Positions 43,263-53,554 of a DNA stretch of 64,000 nt are shown piece after piece. The notes under the pieces were generated by a model, which was given only the letters and a program-made list of their open reading frames with translations, did no database searches and was not told where the DNA came from. The position numbers were made by a program, and so were the translations under genes. The stretch comes from Pseudomonadales bacterium (lineage in GTDB: Bacteria > Pseudomonadota > Gammaproteobacteria > Pseudomonadales > DT-91). Location: NCBI GenBank assembly GCA_013215055.1, contig JABSRQ010000001.1:52912-116911 (forward strand), in the 5' to 3' direction. The first letter of the stretch is position 1. Each line of letters starts with the position of its first letter.

Positions 43263-45009
43263 CCTCAAGATTCAGGATGAATATATATTAAAAGCTATAT
43301 CATTATTTACCGCTATCACCTTATGTATAGGGCTATGCGCCTGTAATCAAGAAACCTCAAAAAGTTCCAGCGCCTCTGCAGCCAGAGAACAAAAAGCAAC
43401 ACTGTATTTTGGTGGCGATATCCTGACCATGCAGGGAGATACCCCCAGCTATGTTGAAGCCGTAGTTGAGAAAAATGGAAAAATCATCTTTGTGGGTGAT
43501 AAATCGGCCGCTGATAAAATCGCTATTCATGCTAAAAAAGTGGATCTACAAGGCAAAACAATGTTGCCAGGGTTTTTAGATGCACATAGCCACTTTATGT
43601 CGGCCATTTTGATGGTTAATCAAATAAATGTTGCGGCGCCTCCGGTAGGCACGGCCAAAAACATCCCCGATATCATTGCCAAATTAAAAACCTTTCAGCA
43701 AGAAAAGTCGGTAGAAACAGCTGGTTGGATTATCGCCTGGGGTTATGATCAATAACTGATAGAAGAACAGCGTCATATTACCAAACTGGATTTAGACAAG
43801 GCCTTTCCCGATCATAAAGTCATGTTAATCCATGTATCTATGCATGGTGCGGTTCTTAACTCTAACGCCTTAAGCTGGGCTAATATTGATGCTAAAACAA
43901 AAACACCCAAGGGCGGTATCATTGCACGATTACCCAATAGCGAAGAACCTGCAGGTTTAGTGATGGAGATGGCTTGGCTGCCGATTTTTGCTAAGTTACC
44001 CCAGCCCACAGATGATGAAAAAATCAAGTTAATGAAACCTGCACAAGCCATGTATACCCGTGAAGGTTATACCCAAGCGGTTGAAGGGTTTACCCATATA
44101 AAGGATTTGGATTTCCTTATACGTGCGGCTCAAGAAGGAAAAAACATGATCGATATCATTTCTCTTCCGGCTTTTACCGAGATAGATCAATGGTTTGATA
44201 ATCCAGCTTATGCCTTTGGTAGCTACAATAACAAGTTTAAAATTCAAGCCTGTAAAATCACCTTAGACGGTTCCCCACAGGGGAAAACGGCTTTGGTCAG
44301 CAAACCCTATCTGACCGGAGGGCCTGATGGCGAAGAAAACTGGAAAGGTGAACCCACCATCACACAAGAACAGCTGGATGAGATCAGTAAAAAAATGTTT
44401 GATAAACATATTCCATTGCACATCCATACCAATGGTGATGCTGCCATCGATATGATGATTAAAACGGTAGAAAGAGCCGGCATCACAGCCAAGGATGATA
44501 GACGTACGGTTATTGTGCATTCACAATTCCAGCGTCAAGATCATTTACCACGTTATGTTGAATTGGGTTTAGTACCATCCTATTTCACTCTACATACCTA
44601 CTTCTGGGGTGATGTACATATGAAAAACATCGGTAAAAAATCCGCCGATTTTATCAGCCCGATGAAATCAGCCAAGGCTGCAGGGTTGATCACATCCAAT
44701 CACTCCGATTTTAATGTGACACCTTTAAATCCGTTTTTCATCATGTGGTCTGCAATGGCAAGGCAGTCTCGCTCAGGAGTTATTATCGGAGAAGATGAAC
44801 GTGTTGATGCCTACACCGCATTACAGGCCTTAACAACGGGACCGGCCTATCAGTTTTTTGAAGAAGATCGCAAGGGAAAAATTAAGCTTGGCATGTTGGC
44901 GGATTTTGTTGTGATAGATAACAATCCATTAAAGCAGGCAACCGCTGATATTCGCAACAATGATGTGGTCACCACCATCAAAGAAGGACAGGTTGTCTAC
45001 CAAAGATAA
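43201..45009 (+). pseudogene. Amidohydrolase (YtcJ-like, lipoprotein) with one in-frame stop
   Basis: A metal-dependent amidohydrolase of about 600 codons, interrupted by a single TAA at 43753-43755 that lies in frame between IIAWGYDQ and LIEEQRHITKLDLD. Before it: lipoprotein signal ending GLCAC with Cys at the cut, and metal-site GFLDAHSHFMSAI. After it: GAVLNSNAL, PLHIHTNGDAAIDMMI, VHSQFQR and GLITSNHSDFNV with HSDF as the late metal residues. No other defect is visible, so it is either a recent pseudogene, a sequencing error or stop readthrough. The start is also odd: the true signal peptide begins at LKAISLFTAITL after an ATA, with no good ATG nearer than 43201. Confidence 0.75.
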
Positions 45010-45129
45010 GATGTTCAGGCTTGCATAATCAAGGCTATAGGGGTTAATCCGACTTAATTCGGGCATCACGTTAACGGTATTAGCAACGCTGAAGCAGCCA
45101 TAACGGCACCCCCTCTTTGCGCACAGCTG

Positions 45130-45218
45130 ATGGACGGGCTGCACCAAACATACAGGTGCAGCCCAATAAACCGATAGAATTGGAAAAGCTCACCCCCCTG
45201 TTACAAGACATGCCTTAA
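45130..45218 (+). pseudogene. Short receiver-domain remnant
   Basis: The frame ending at TAA 45216-45218 reads IQVQPNKPIELEKLTPLLQD, like the end of a receiver domain (N-K-P-x-x-x-E-K-L). Only about 25 codons are convincing. It may be the other end of the kinase gene that begins at 43089. Confidence 0.35.
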
Positions 45219-45373
45219 AGCTGAGCGTCGTGATCACATCGTCTTGTTTTTATGCCTGTTCATCCCTTGAATGACATTTTCGAACATCGGTGATTTAAAA
45301 GGATATTGATACTTTAAGTAAAAATGTCAAACTGCGGGCACTTTAATAAAAGCGTCCAGATACGGAAGGCCCC

Positions 45374-45796
45374 ATGAAATTTGCCAAAATCATTTTATCC
45401 ATCACCGCCGCGACCTGGCTTCTTTATGGCGGCTGGTTATTTGTAGACCCCACAGGTTTGAGATATGCAGGTTTTGAGTTAAACCACTGGAGTGCCATCG
45501 TTGAAGTGCAAGCCATGTATGGTGCCGTAGAGATCATGTTAGGGCTATTTGCATTATTGGGTGTATTGAAACCGCAGCGTTATATGCATTCGGCTTTATT
45601 GCTGTGGTTTATGATTTACAGCGCATTGGTGGTAGGTCGCATCACCGGCATCATCATGTGGGATGGCAGCTTTACCTTCGAGCTTGGCCCCGAAGGTTTA
45701 CCCGAGAGTTATAACCCGGGTGCGATGTGGTTCTTGGAAATTCCTTCGGCAATTTTATGTGGCATCGCTCTATGGCTCACTAAAGATAAAGTCTAA
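45374..45796 (+). CDS. DUF4345-type small membrane protein
   Basis: 140 residues with four hydrophobic helices: IILSITAATWLLYGGWLFV, VQAMYGAVEIMLGLFALLGV, MHSALLLWFMIYSALVVGRI and FLEIPSAILCGIALWL. The layout and the D-P-x-G-x-R-Y-A-G-F loop match DUF4345, inner-membrane proteins of unknown function. It ends 2 bases before the metal-dependent hydrolase gene and is surely in the same transcript. Confidence 0.75.
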   Translation: MKFAKIILSITAATWLLYGGWLFVDPTGLRYAGFELNHWSAIVEVQAMYGAVEIMLGLFALLGVLKPQRYMHSALLLWFMIYSALVVGRITGIIMWDGSFTFELGPEGLPESYNPGAMWFLEIPSAILCGIALWLTKDKV

Positions 45797-45798
45797 TC

Positions 45799-46632
45799 AT
45801 GAGCGACTTAAAAGTAAGAAAAATCGATTTTCAATTTCCCGATGATATCGCGTTTCAGTGGAATCCGGGTAACCCCTACTGGGGTAATTTTGTTAATTAT
45901 GCCACGGTGATTGCGCCGGCTTTTGAGCGTTATTTTATTAAGGCCACCCGTGCAGCCATGGGTAGGATTTCCAGCCCGGCAGTGGCACTGGATGCCGATT
46001 TATTTTGCCAGCAAGAGGCCCAACATTCCAAGCATCATCTGGCTCATCTGGCGATGTTAAGCCGTAAATACCCCGAGTTAGAACAGGTACGGCGTGATGT
46101 TTTGAGCTCTTATGAACATTTATTTGAAAAAGAGTCTGAAGATTTTCACCTCGCTTATTCGGCAGTCATCGAACTGTGTTTTGGGCCGTTAGCCAAATTT
46201 GTGGTTGAGAATCGCGACAGCTTATTTGTAGATGCCGATAGTCGTATCGCCTCGTTTATTTTATGGCATCTGGTTGAAGAGTTTGAACACCGCAATGCTG
46301 CCATCGATATCTACAATGATGTCGTTGGCAGTTACTGGTATCGATTAAAGTCGGCACCGAAGGTGATTTATCATATTTTCACCATCGATAAAATAGTCAG
46401 ACAAGGTTTTAAAGATCATGTGCCACATGAGCCGGGTAAAGTTGGCCCATCGGAATCGATTTTATGCATCAGTAAAACCCCGCTTATACAGCAATTAAAA
46501 TTGCTGTATGAACTGTGCTGTACGTTCCTACCCTACCATAATCCCAATAATATCCAGCAACCCGAATGGGTCACGCAGTGGTTTAAGGATGAGGCTGCCG
46601 GTGTGGATATGCGTGCATATTATTCCAACTAA
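45799..46632 (+). CDS. Metal-dependent hydrolase (PF10118 family)
   Basis: 277 residues. Signature segments are DFQFPDDIAFQWNPGNPYWG at the start, DADLFCQQEAQHSKHHLAHL with E-x-x-H and HxxxH, and SFILWHLVEEFEHRNAAIDI, giving a helical ferritin-like set of His and Glu ligands. PF10118 proteins are called metal-dependent hydrolases but act on unknown substrates; several are near steroid or hydrocarbon genes. Follows the DUF4345 gene by 2 bases. Confidence 0.88.
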   Translation: MSDLKVRKIDFQFPDDIAFQWNPGNPYWGNFVNYATVIAPAFERYFIKATRAAMGRISSPAVALDADLFCQQEAQHSKHHLAHLAMLSRKYPELEQVRRDVLSSYEHLFEKESEDFHLAYSAVIELCFGPLAKFVVENRDSLFVDADSRIASFILWHLVEEFEHRNAAIDIYNDVVGSYWYRLKSAPKVIYHIFTIDKIVRQGFKDHVPHEPGKVGPSESILCISKTPLIQQLKLLYELCCTFLPYHNPNNIQQPEWVTQWFKDEAAGVDMRAYYSN

Positions 46633-46988
46633 GGTTTATTTCAGCATCACGGTGGCAAGGTGGCGTATAAAGACATCAACAAAGGCCGTAAGATAGCCAC
46701 ACAAATGCAAACAAGATGAGTGTCTGTTAATGATATCGGCATAGTTTTTGGTGTACCATCTGCACCGTTTAATGAGTTTAAGAATCGAGCTTGGTCACAG
46801 CGCTGGTGATGAAGGCGCATACATTTTTTCATGTCCAGCCGGTTCTATAGGGGTGTTATTTCAGTATTGATGTAGCTTATCCCTACAATGAAGGCACTAT
46901 AAACGCCTGAATAAGATTCTAGATTTTATTATTGGAAAATGGCTGTTTGGCTAAGAACAGTTTAATAAAAAGAACAAGAGGAAAAAAC

Positions 46989-47486
46989 ATGCACAAGTGT
47001 AAAGAAGTGGATATGAGCTACTTTGAAACCGCTAAAAACTGTTACAAAGCCGTGGTAGAAATTGACGCCACCCCAGAACAGATTTTTGCCAGCTTTGAAG
47101 ATGCTGACGCATGGCCTCAATGGGCACCACCGATTACCCATGTAGAGTGGACTTCACCCAAGCCTTTTGGTCTGGGCACCACCCGTACCGTATCGATGAT
47201 TGCAGGTTTGGCTGGCAAGGAAGTATTTATCGCCTGGGACTATCCCAAACGTATGGCCTTTTGTTTCACCCATAGCTCACAATCTCTGGTTGAAAGCTTC
47301 GGCGAAGATTATCAGGTTACGCCGCTGCCTAATGGCAAAACCGAAGTAATATGGACCATGGCAATGACCGCCAAGGGTTTTGGTAATGTCACCATGCGCT
47401 TGTTTGGCCCGTTTATGCAATGGGGTAATCAATGGATGTTTAATCGCTTTAAAAAACACGTGGAAGCTCAAACTAAAAACGGATAA
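46989..47486 (+). CDS. SRPBCC family protein (polyketide cyclase/lipid-transport-like)
   Basis: 165 residues from ATG 46989 (AAGAGGAAAAAAC ribosome site); the longer frame has no support. The first strands, NCYKAVVEIDATPEQIFASF-EDADAWPQWAPPITHVEW, and the final amphipathic helix GNQWMFNRFKKHVEAQ show the START/Bet v1-like lipid-binding pocket. Ends with a strong terminator. The gap 46633-46988 before it holds nothing I can support apart from a short coding-like fragment. Confidence 0.88.
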   Translation: MHKCKEVDMSYFETAKNCYKAVVEIDATPEQIFASFEDADAWPQWAPPITHVEWTSPKPFGLGTTRTVSMIAGLAGKEVFIAWDYPKRMAFCFTHSSQSLVESFGEDYQVTPLPNGKTEVIWTMAMTAKGFGNVTMRLFGPFMQWGNQWMFNRFKKHVEAQTKNG

Positions 47487-47509
47487 ATCCAGCTGTTTGT
47501 TAGTGCCCC

Positions 47510-47538
47510 AAAAAAAGATGTGTTTACACATCTTTTTT
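47510..47538 (+). terminator. Rho-independent terminator
   Basis: AAAAAAAGATGTG (47510-47522) and CACATCTTTTTTT around a TTTA loop form a 13-bp stem flanked by A- and T-runs, 24 bases after the SRPBCC stop. The symmetry allows it to work in both directions. Confidence 0.9.
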
Positions 47539-47676
47539 TATTTCTCGCTCCCTTCATCCTTGACCCAAACATCATTTCATATCAATTTTTTCTCCTTGTT
47601 TAAGTCGCGTCTATTACTACACTAAAGTTGTTGTTGGATTAATTAAAAAAGCCTGCTGAACTCAAGGTTACAACAC

Positions 47677-49983
47677 GTGCAGAATTTTTTTACTGATAAG
47701 CTCTTTATGCCTTTTAATGTCGTCCTCAGGCTTGCTTTGTTATTGCCCAAAAAATGGCTGCGCTGCCAACCTTTTTTCCTGCTTCTTATTTTTTCACAGA
47801 CATCTCTCTATGCCGATAACCGCACACACTTATCTGAACCTTATATAAAAGCCCAATATATTTATAACTTTATTGAATTAACCCGCTGGCCAGAAGATGC
47901 ACAACGCCACACCTTAACCCTGGGTTTTTACGGCAGCAATGCAGCCCTTCTCAGTGAATTCGAAAAATTATTACAAGACGGCGACATTCGAGGGAAAAAA
48001 ATCCATGTCAGCACATTAAAGAATTTATCGAACTTAAAAAACATCGATGCGCTGATCATTTCTGCCGCTAAAAGCCAGCGTATGGATGTGATCGCATCCA
48101 AGGCGATAAAAACCCAAACCCTACTAATTTCGGATGCCACCACCGATAAAAAATCCATCATGCTTAACTTTATGCATAATAAGAATAAACGCATCGCCTT
48201 TGAGATTAACAAAAGCAACCTCGTCTATGAAGGCTTTCACATCGCTGAGGACATTTTATTATACGGCGGCACCGAGGTGGATGTGGCTTTGCTTTATAAG
48301 GAGATGGCTCTTTCATTAAGAGAGATGAAAGATCAGCTGCAACAACAAACCCTGGCACAAAATAAACAGCAGCAGGAAATTAAACAACAGGGCGAAGAAA
48401 TTACGCGGCGTAATCAGCAGATGCTTATCGCCAATCAGAAGATAGAAAAAAGCCGACACTCTCTGGCTAATGCCAGCCAACAACTGCAAGTATTTGAAAA
48501 TGAATTAGACGTCAAAAAACAAGAGCTGACAACTGCCAAAGCGGAAGTTAACCAGGTTGTTGATCAACGTAAAGCCGATGTCGAACATTTAGAACAGGAA
48601 ATACAAAGCAATAAAGCGGTTTTAAATCGACAAATAAAAGAAATTAATCGGCATAAAGATCAAATCCGCGATAAAAATATCAAGGTGGAAGAATTGGGCG
48701 CTACCGTCTCCCATCAACAAACCCTGATTATTTCCAGCATCACATTATTCTTAGTGGTTTTTTTATTATTAGCCTCCATGTTTATTAGTTACCGCCGTAA
48801 ACAGGAGGTTCAACATGAGCGGGAAGTGCATAAAGCCACACAATCTCACCTTAAATTAAAAAGTGATTTTATCACCGCCATCAGCCACGAATTACGCACC
48901 CCCATGCACGGCATTATGGGCGGTTTGCAATTACTGCAACAACAAAAAGATGAAAGCCTCACCACCCCACTGGCCCTGGTGGAAAAAAGTGCCGCCGATA
49001 TGATGAGCCTGATCAACGATATCCTCGATTATACGGAGTTAAAAGAATGGCAGGTTCAACTCAATAGCAAACCGGTTCATCTGGCGCACCGTCTTAAGGA
49101 AAGCCAAAATCGCTATCAAGGTTTATGCCATAATAAGGGCATAAAACTGCAATGGCAGATCGCCGCAGACCTACCTGAAAGTGTTTTGATTGATGCTGAA
49201 AAACTGATCACCATTCTGGAAAAAATCTTAGACAATGCAGTTAAATTTACCGATAAGGGCCAGGTGAGATTCAGCTTAACGTGGCAGACGTCAGAAAAAA
49301 ACAGTCATTTATTATTCACTATAGAAGACAGCGGCATAGGTATAAAAGCGGAAGAAAAACAGTATATTTACGAGGCCTTCAAACAAAATGAAGCAGGCTT
49401 TCAACGCCGTTATGGTGGTTTGGGCATAGGCCTGTGCATCGCCTACCAGTTAACCGAATTTATGCACGGTACGATAGAAATGCAATCCGAGCCCGGTCAG
49501 GGCAGCCGCTTCAATATTAGCTTTCCCGCACAAGAAAACTTACAACCACAAGAACCTGAGACAGATACCCGCCCCAAGCTCTCTGCACAGCTACCCATTC
49601 TGGTGGTGGAAGACAACCTCATCAATCAGAAAGTTCTAGTGAAGATGTTAGAGAAAGTGGGTTATACATCTGTTGTTGCCAATAACGGCGAAGAGGCTTT
49701 AGAGATATTAAAACAGAAAGCCGTATCGTTGATTCTGATGGATTTACAGATGCCGGTAATGGATGGCTTTAGCTGTACCGAATCGATTCGCAGTAATAAA
49801 AACTTTTCGGCCGATTTACCTATTATTGCCGTTACCGCCAATTTAATGGCCGCAGATAAACAACATTGTCTAGACGTGGGAATGAATGATTATCTGGCAA
49901 AACCGGTGTCATTAAATAAACTGCAGCAGAGTTTATTAAACTATTTAGAACTGCCTGCCAGCATACAGGCTCCTGCAGTGTGA
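47677..49983 (+). CDS. DUF4154 (YfiR-like)-histidine kinase-receiver protein
   Basis: 768 residues. N-terminal signal anchor (FFLLLIFSQTSLYA), then a periplasmic DUF4154/YfiR-like domain with KAQYIYNFIELTRWP, LTLGFYGSN, LLISDATTDKK and NKRIAFEINKSNLV (about 50-205), a long coiled coil (~220-340), one TM helix (IISSITLFLVVFLLLASMFI), HisKA (TAISHELRTPMHG), HATPase (DSGIGIKAEE, GLGIGLCIAYQL) and one receiver (LPILVVEDNLINQK, LILMDLQMPVMDG). YfiR-type domains sense envelope redox or disulfide state and act through inhibition in Pseudomonas; here the sensor is fused to its kinase. Confidence 0.88.
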   Translation: MQNFFTDKLFMPFNVVLRLALLLPKKWLRCQPFFLLLIFSQTSLYADNRTHLSEPYIKAQYIYNFIELTRWPEDAQRHTLTLGFYGSNAALLSEFEKLLQDGDIRGKKIHVSTLKNLSNLKNIDALIISAAKSQRMDVIASKAIKTQTLLISDATTDKKSIMLNFMHNKNKRIAFEINKSNLVYEGFHIAEDILLYGGTEVDVALLYKEMALSLREMKDQLQQQTLAQNKQQQEIKQQGEEITRRNQQMLIANQKIEKSRHSLANASQQLQVFENELDVKKQELTTAKAEVNQVVDQRKADVEHLEQEIQSNKAVLNRQIKEINRHKDQIRDKNIKVEELGATVSHQQTLIISSITLFLVVFLLLASMFISYRRKQEVQHEREVHKATQSHLKLKSDFITAISHELRTPMHGIMGGLQLLQQQKDESLTTPLALVEKSAADMMSLINDILDYTELKEWQVQLNSKPVHLAHRLKESQNRYQGLCHNKGIKLQWQIAADLPESVLIDAEKLITILEKILDNAVKFTDKGQVRFSLTWQTSEKNSHLLFTIEDSGIGIKAEEKQYIYEAFKQNEAGFQRRYGGLGIGLCIAYQLTEFMHGTIEMQSEPGQGSRFNISFPAQENLQPQEPETDTRPKLSAQLPILVVEDNLINQKVLVKMLEKVGYTSVVANNGEEALEILKQKAVSLILMDLQMPVMDGFSCTESIRSNKNFSADLPIIAVTANLMAADKQHCLDVGMNDYLAKPVSLNKLQQSLLNYLELPASIQAPAV

Positions 49984-50242
49984 TTGATGATACAAATGCC
50001 CATAAAAACCCATGCAGGCTAACACCTTTATGGCCATGCTTTTCAGACACCACTAGCCAGGCCTTTAGCATTTTTACCGACGAGCAGAGCACCGTATTAA
50101 AATACTGACTTCTGACTAAGGCTGCCTTATCACCTTCCATCCGTCTATAAGACACCGGCCTTTAATGCACCTTTGCAGGATAAAGGTAGCTCTTCTATAC
50201 TGAAGCAAGTGACTCCTGTTCATCGATAAAAGCGAGGATGTA

Positions 50243-53002
50243 GTGCTATCTAGAAAAATTAAACATCTACAACTATCCCATCACGCTTGGCCTGGCCTTC
50301 AGCCTTTATTAAGTCTTGTTTTTCTATTTTTCGGTTTAACTTTTTACGTCATCAGCACTCAGGCACAAAACCTCAGCCCTGAAGCCCGGCAAGCTGTTGT
50401 CACCTTTAAACTAGCCCATTTCATCACCTGGCCTAATCAAAACAAACTAAAAAATGTTCATATTGCATTTGTTGGCTCCAATAATGCGCTATTAACGCAA
50501 TTTAAAAAAACCGCCAAACATTTAAACATCCACAATCTTCCGGTAAAAGTCACAGCCATCGCAGCCAATAAAATTCAGGGGGGAGAATTCCAAATCGTCT
50601 TTCTTGCCAAAAGTGAAAATGCGCAACTTATCACGCTGGCCAATCGTATTCGGTCTACAGACACTCTTCTGATCAGCAACGACAGCAAATCCAGACAAGA
50701 TTTCATGATCAACTTTGTGCATCAATCCAAGCAGTTACGCTTTGAAGTGAATCGCAGCAATGTCATTTTTGAACGCCTTAAAATGCATAAAGATATTTTA
50801 TTATTAGGGGGTAGCGAGCTGGATATCGCCGAACTATTTAGGGAAACCGAGTTATCGCTGAAACAACTCAAAAATGATTTATACACAAGACAGGCTCTGC
50901 TGGATAAAAAAAATCGGCAAATAAATATTCAAACGGATAAGTTCAAAAAACAGGGGCGGGAACTGGCATTACAAAGCAGCGCATTAAAAGAAAAAAATCA
51001 GCAAATAAAGGCCGAACAGAAAAAATTAAATACCTTGTCCAGCCAATATGAAAAAGCTGCCACTACCTTGTTACAAAAACAACGTGAATTAAAAAATAAA
51101 GAAACTTATCTACAAAGTGCCATTGATGAGTTGGACAAAACAGAAGAACGTTTGGTGAATTTAGCGGACATTATCGACAGTAATAAAAGTATTTTAGCTC
51201 AGCAGGAACAAGACCTAAAACTGCAAAAAGGTGAAAACATCAAGCAGAGTGAAACCATTACGGCGCAAAAAAACTGGCTGATTATTGCCAGCTCCGGCTT
51301 GCTGATATTTACCTTATTAACCTTGGCGATTTTATTTATTAATCAGGCCAGAAGGCGTACAAACTTAACCCTGATTAAAACATCCAAGGAACTGGTTGCC
51401 GCCAAAGAAGATGCCGAAGAAGCGAATAAAGCAAAAAGCTTATTTTTGGCCAAGATGAGCCATGAAATCCGTACACCGATGAGCGGCGTGATAGGTATGT
51501 CGGAATTGCTCGCTGATATGCACTTAAATACCGAACAAAGAAAATGTAATGAAGTGGTGCTGGCCTCGGGTCAAACCCTGCTCACCGTGATCAACGACAT
51601 CCTCGATTATTCCAAGATTGAAGCCGGTAAGATGCAACTGGAAAGCATTCCCATCAATTTGCAAAAGTTGATCTGGGAAGTGCTAAAAATGTTCAGATTA
51701 AGTACCAAAGACAGACATATTCCGCTGATGTCAGATATTGCCCCTGAACTGCCCAATGTGGTGTTAGGTGACCCCACCCGCTTACGTCAGATCCTGATTA
51801 ACCTGATCAGCAATGCACTTAAGTTCACCGAAAAAGGCCAGGTTATCATCACCGCGGATATGGTTCCCGGCAAACCCGATATGGTTAAAATTTCGGTTAT
51901 CGATACCGGCACAGGTATGTCGGATGAGCAGCAAAGCCATCTCTTTAGCGCCTTTACCCAGGCCGATTCATCCACCAGCCGTAAATACGGCGGCACGGGG
52001 TTGGGGCTGGCGATCTGCAAGCAACTGGCTGAATTAATGGGTGATGGCATAGCGGTTAAAAGCAGCCTCGGTGTAGGTTCCACATTTTGGGTAACGATTC
52101 GACTGCCCGCAGATACCTCGGCTGCCACCGTTGTTGACCCTACCGACCAATATGTCATGGGGAAAAAATTATTAATTGTGGATGACAACGTCACCTACGG
52201 CCAACTGATAAAAAAATATGCGCTGCGACACGGTATGTTTTCGGTGTATGTTGAAACCATAGGTGAGGCTTTTCAGGTTCTGGAATCGGCCTTTCAACAA
52301 CGCAGCCCCTTCGATTTATTATTATCGGATTTAAATATGCCTGATCAAGATGGTATTTTATTTGCGAAAAAACTCGCCCAAAAAGACTATGGCCAACTGC
52401 CTTTTGTCTTAATCACGGCTTCGTCTTTTCCACCTACAGGAACCGCACTGGCAGACACTCAAATTCTTTTTTCTACCGATAAACCGCTGGTGGAATCTGA
52501 ATGCATGGAAATTATCACCCGGGGTCTGGGTATTAATACAGAGAAGTTATACCAAGAACAACATAGCCAACAAAATAATACTGAAAAGAACCCACATTTG
52601 GCGACGCTCAACATTCTTGTTGCCGAAGACAATGCCGTGGTACAAAAAGTCATGCAGGGTATGTTAAAAAAGAATCAGCAACAGGCGATCTATGCCGATG
52701 ATGGTTTAAAAGCCTTGCAGGCCGTGAAAACCACCCAAAAACCTTTTGATGTGATTTTTATGGATTGTGAAATGCCCAATATGGATGGTTTAATCGCCAC
52801 CCAAGAAATTCGCCAATGGGAAGCTGCTAACCACCGATCCCCCACCCTAATCATCGCGTTAACCGCACATGTGATGGAAGAACAAATACAGCGCTGCAAA
52901 GACTGCGGCATGAACGATGTGATGTTAAAACCCGTGGATATGAAAATCCTGCGTAATTTATTGATAGAACTGGCACGTAATAAGATCAGCCTCGTCAGCT
53001 AA
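50243..53002 (+). CDS. DUF4154 (YfiR-like)-histidine kinase-two-receiver protein
   Basis: 919 residues, a paralogue of the preceding gene. Order: signal anchor, DUF4154 domain ([58 protein letters not shown]), long coiled coil (~210-350), TM helix ([20 protein letters not shown]), HisKA ([14 protein letters not shown]), HATPase ([23 protein letters not shown]), receiver 1 ([13 protein letters not shown], acceptor in [13 protein letters not shown]) and receiver 2 ([12 protein letters not shown], acceptor in [13 protein letters not shown]). It differs from the neighbour by the extra receiver. The coding end overlaps a strong hairpin. Confidence 0.9.
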   Translation: MLSRKIKHLQLSHHAWPGLQPLLSLVFLFFGLTFYVISTQAQNLSPEARQAVVTFKLAHFITWPNQNKLKNVHIAFVGSNNALLTQFKKTAKHLNIHNLPVKVTAIAANKIQGGEFQIVFLAKSENAQLITLANRIRSTDTLLISNDSKSRQDFMINFVHQSKQLRFEVNRSNVIFERLKMHKDILLLGGSELDIAELFRETELSLKQLKNDLYTRQALLDKKNRQINIQTDKFKKQGRELALQSSALKEKNQQIKAEQKKLNTLSSQYEKAATTLLQKQRELKNKETYLQSAIDELDKTEERLVNLADIIDSNKSILAQQEQDLKLQKGENIKQSETITAQKNWLIIASSGLLIFTLLTLAILFINQARRRTNLTLIKTSKELVAAKEDAEEANKAKSLFLAKMSHEIRTPMSGVIGMSELLADMHLNTEQRKCNEVVLASGQTLLTVINDILDYSKIEAGKMQLESIPINLQKLIWEVLKMFRLSTKDRHIPLMSDIAPELPNVVLGDPTRLRQILINLISNALKFTEKGQVIITADMVPGKPDMVKISVIDTGTGMSDEQQSHLFSAFTQADSSTSRKYGGTGLGLAICKQLAELMGDGIAVKSSLGVGSTFWVTIRLPADTSAATVVDPTDQYVMGKKLLIVDDNVTYGQLIKKYALRHGMFSVYVETIGEAFQVLESAFQQRSPFDLLLSDLNMPDQDGILFAKKLAQKDYGQLPFVLITASSFPPTGTALADTQILFSTDKPLVESECMEIITRGLGINTEKLYQEQHSQQNNTEKNPHLATLNILVAEDNAVVQKVMQGMLKKNQQQAIYADDGLKALQAVKTTQKPFDVIFMDCEMPNMDGLIATQEIRQWEAANHRSPTLIIALTAHVMEEQIQRCKDCGMNDVMLKPVDMKILRNLLIELARNKISLVS

Positions 53003-53041
53003 CAGCGCTGACGAGGCTGTAAAACCTTTAAAAAGGTTTTG
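52987..53041. terminator. Tandem hairpins between convergent genes
   Basis: CAGCCTCGTCAGC (52987-52999) pairs perfectly with GCTGACGAGGCTG (53007-53019); the left arm overlaps the kinase stop region. A second hairpin, AAAACCTTT AA AAAGGTTTT, follows at 53022-53041. Serves both converging genes. Confidence 0.8.
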
Positions 53042-53438
53042 CCTGCATTAGGCCAAAACCTGCAATTAACAACACAAGATGCAAGCTTTGAAAGCCCAGC
53101 CATTTCAGTGCTGGTTCACCTTCTGCAGCAGCCAACCGTGCAGGTTTGGTTAAACGTTTCATAAAGATGCTATATAACACCACCAGAACCAGACCTAACC
53201 AGATCCAGATTTGTGATAAAGGCCAGGGGGTGACAAACAAACAGGCAATACCACTTAAGGTTAATAAACCCGCCATAATCGTCTCAACCAGCCCGGCAAT
53301 ATGCGCCATTTTATTTAAGCTCTGATTTCCCCCTGAAGCCAAGGTTTTAATGGCCAAGGCCAAAGAGATCAACGCTAACAAGAACAGCAACATGGCGATA
53401 CCACCATGCGCCTTGGCAAATATAAGTGATGTATTCAT
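53028..53438 (-). CDS. Small four-helix membrane protein
   Basis: 136 residues with four hydrophobic helices: GGIAMLLFLLALISLALAIK, AHIAGLVETIMAGLLTLSGI, IWIWLGLVLVVLYSIFM and FQSLHLVLLIAGFGLM. The histidines in AKAHGG, KMAHIAGL and SLHLV are the only polar residues repeated in the membrane, perhaps heme- or metal-binding as in SirB2/CopD-type proteins. No family can be assigned with confidence. Divergent from the DUF6502 gene. Confidence 0.65.
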   Translation of the reverse strand: MNTSLIFAKAHGGIAMLLFLLALISLALAIKTLASGGNQSLNKMAHIAGLVETIMAGLLTLSGIACLFVTPWPLSQIWIWLGLVLVVLYSIFMKRLTKPARLAAAEGEPALKWLGFQSLHLVLLIAGFGLMQAKPF

Positions 53439-53554
53439 CAGTTTCCCTTTCTCGATTATTGCTTATAAAGCCTGACATGATAACACGGGTAATTATTTTC
53501 ACTAAAGTATGGTCAAACCTTGCTAATTTGCACTATTGGGAATATATTCCCAAC

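Noticed and set aside
46640..46720. Short coding-like stretch QHHGGKVAYKDINKGRKIAT after the metal-dependent hydrolase
   Set aside because: Too short and with no start to be called a gene; perhaps a remnant.
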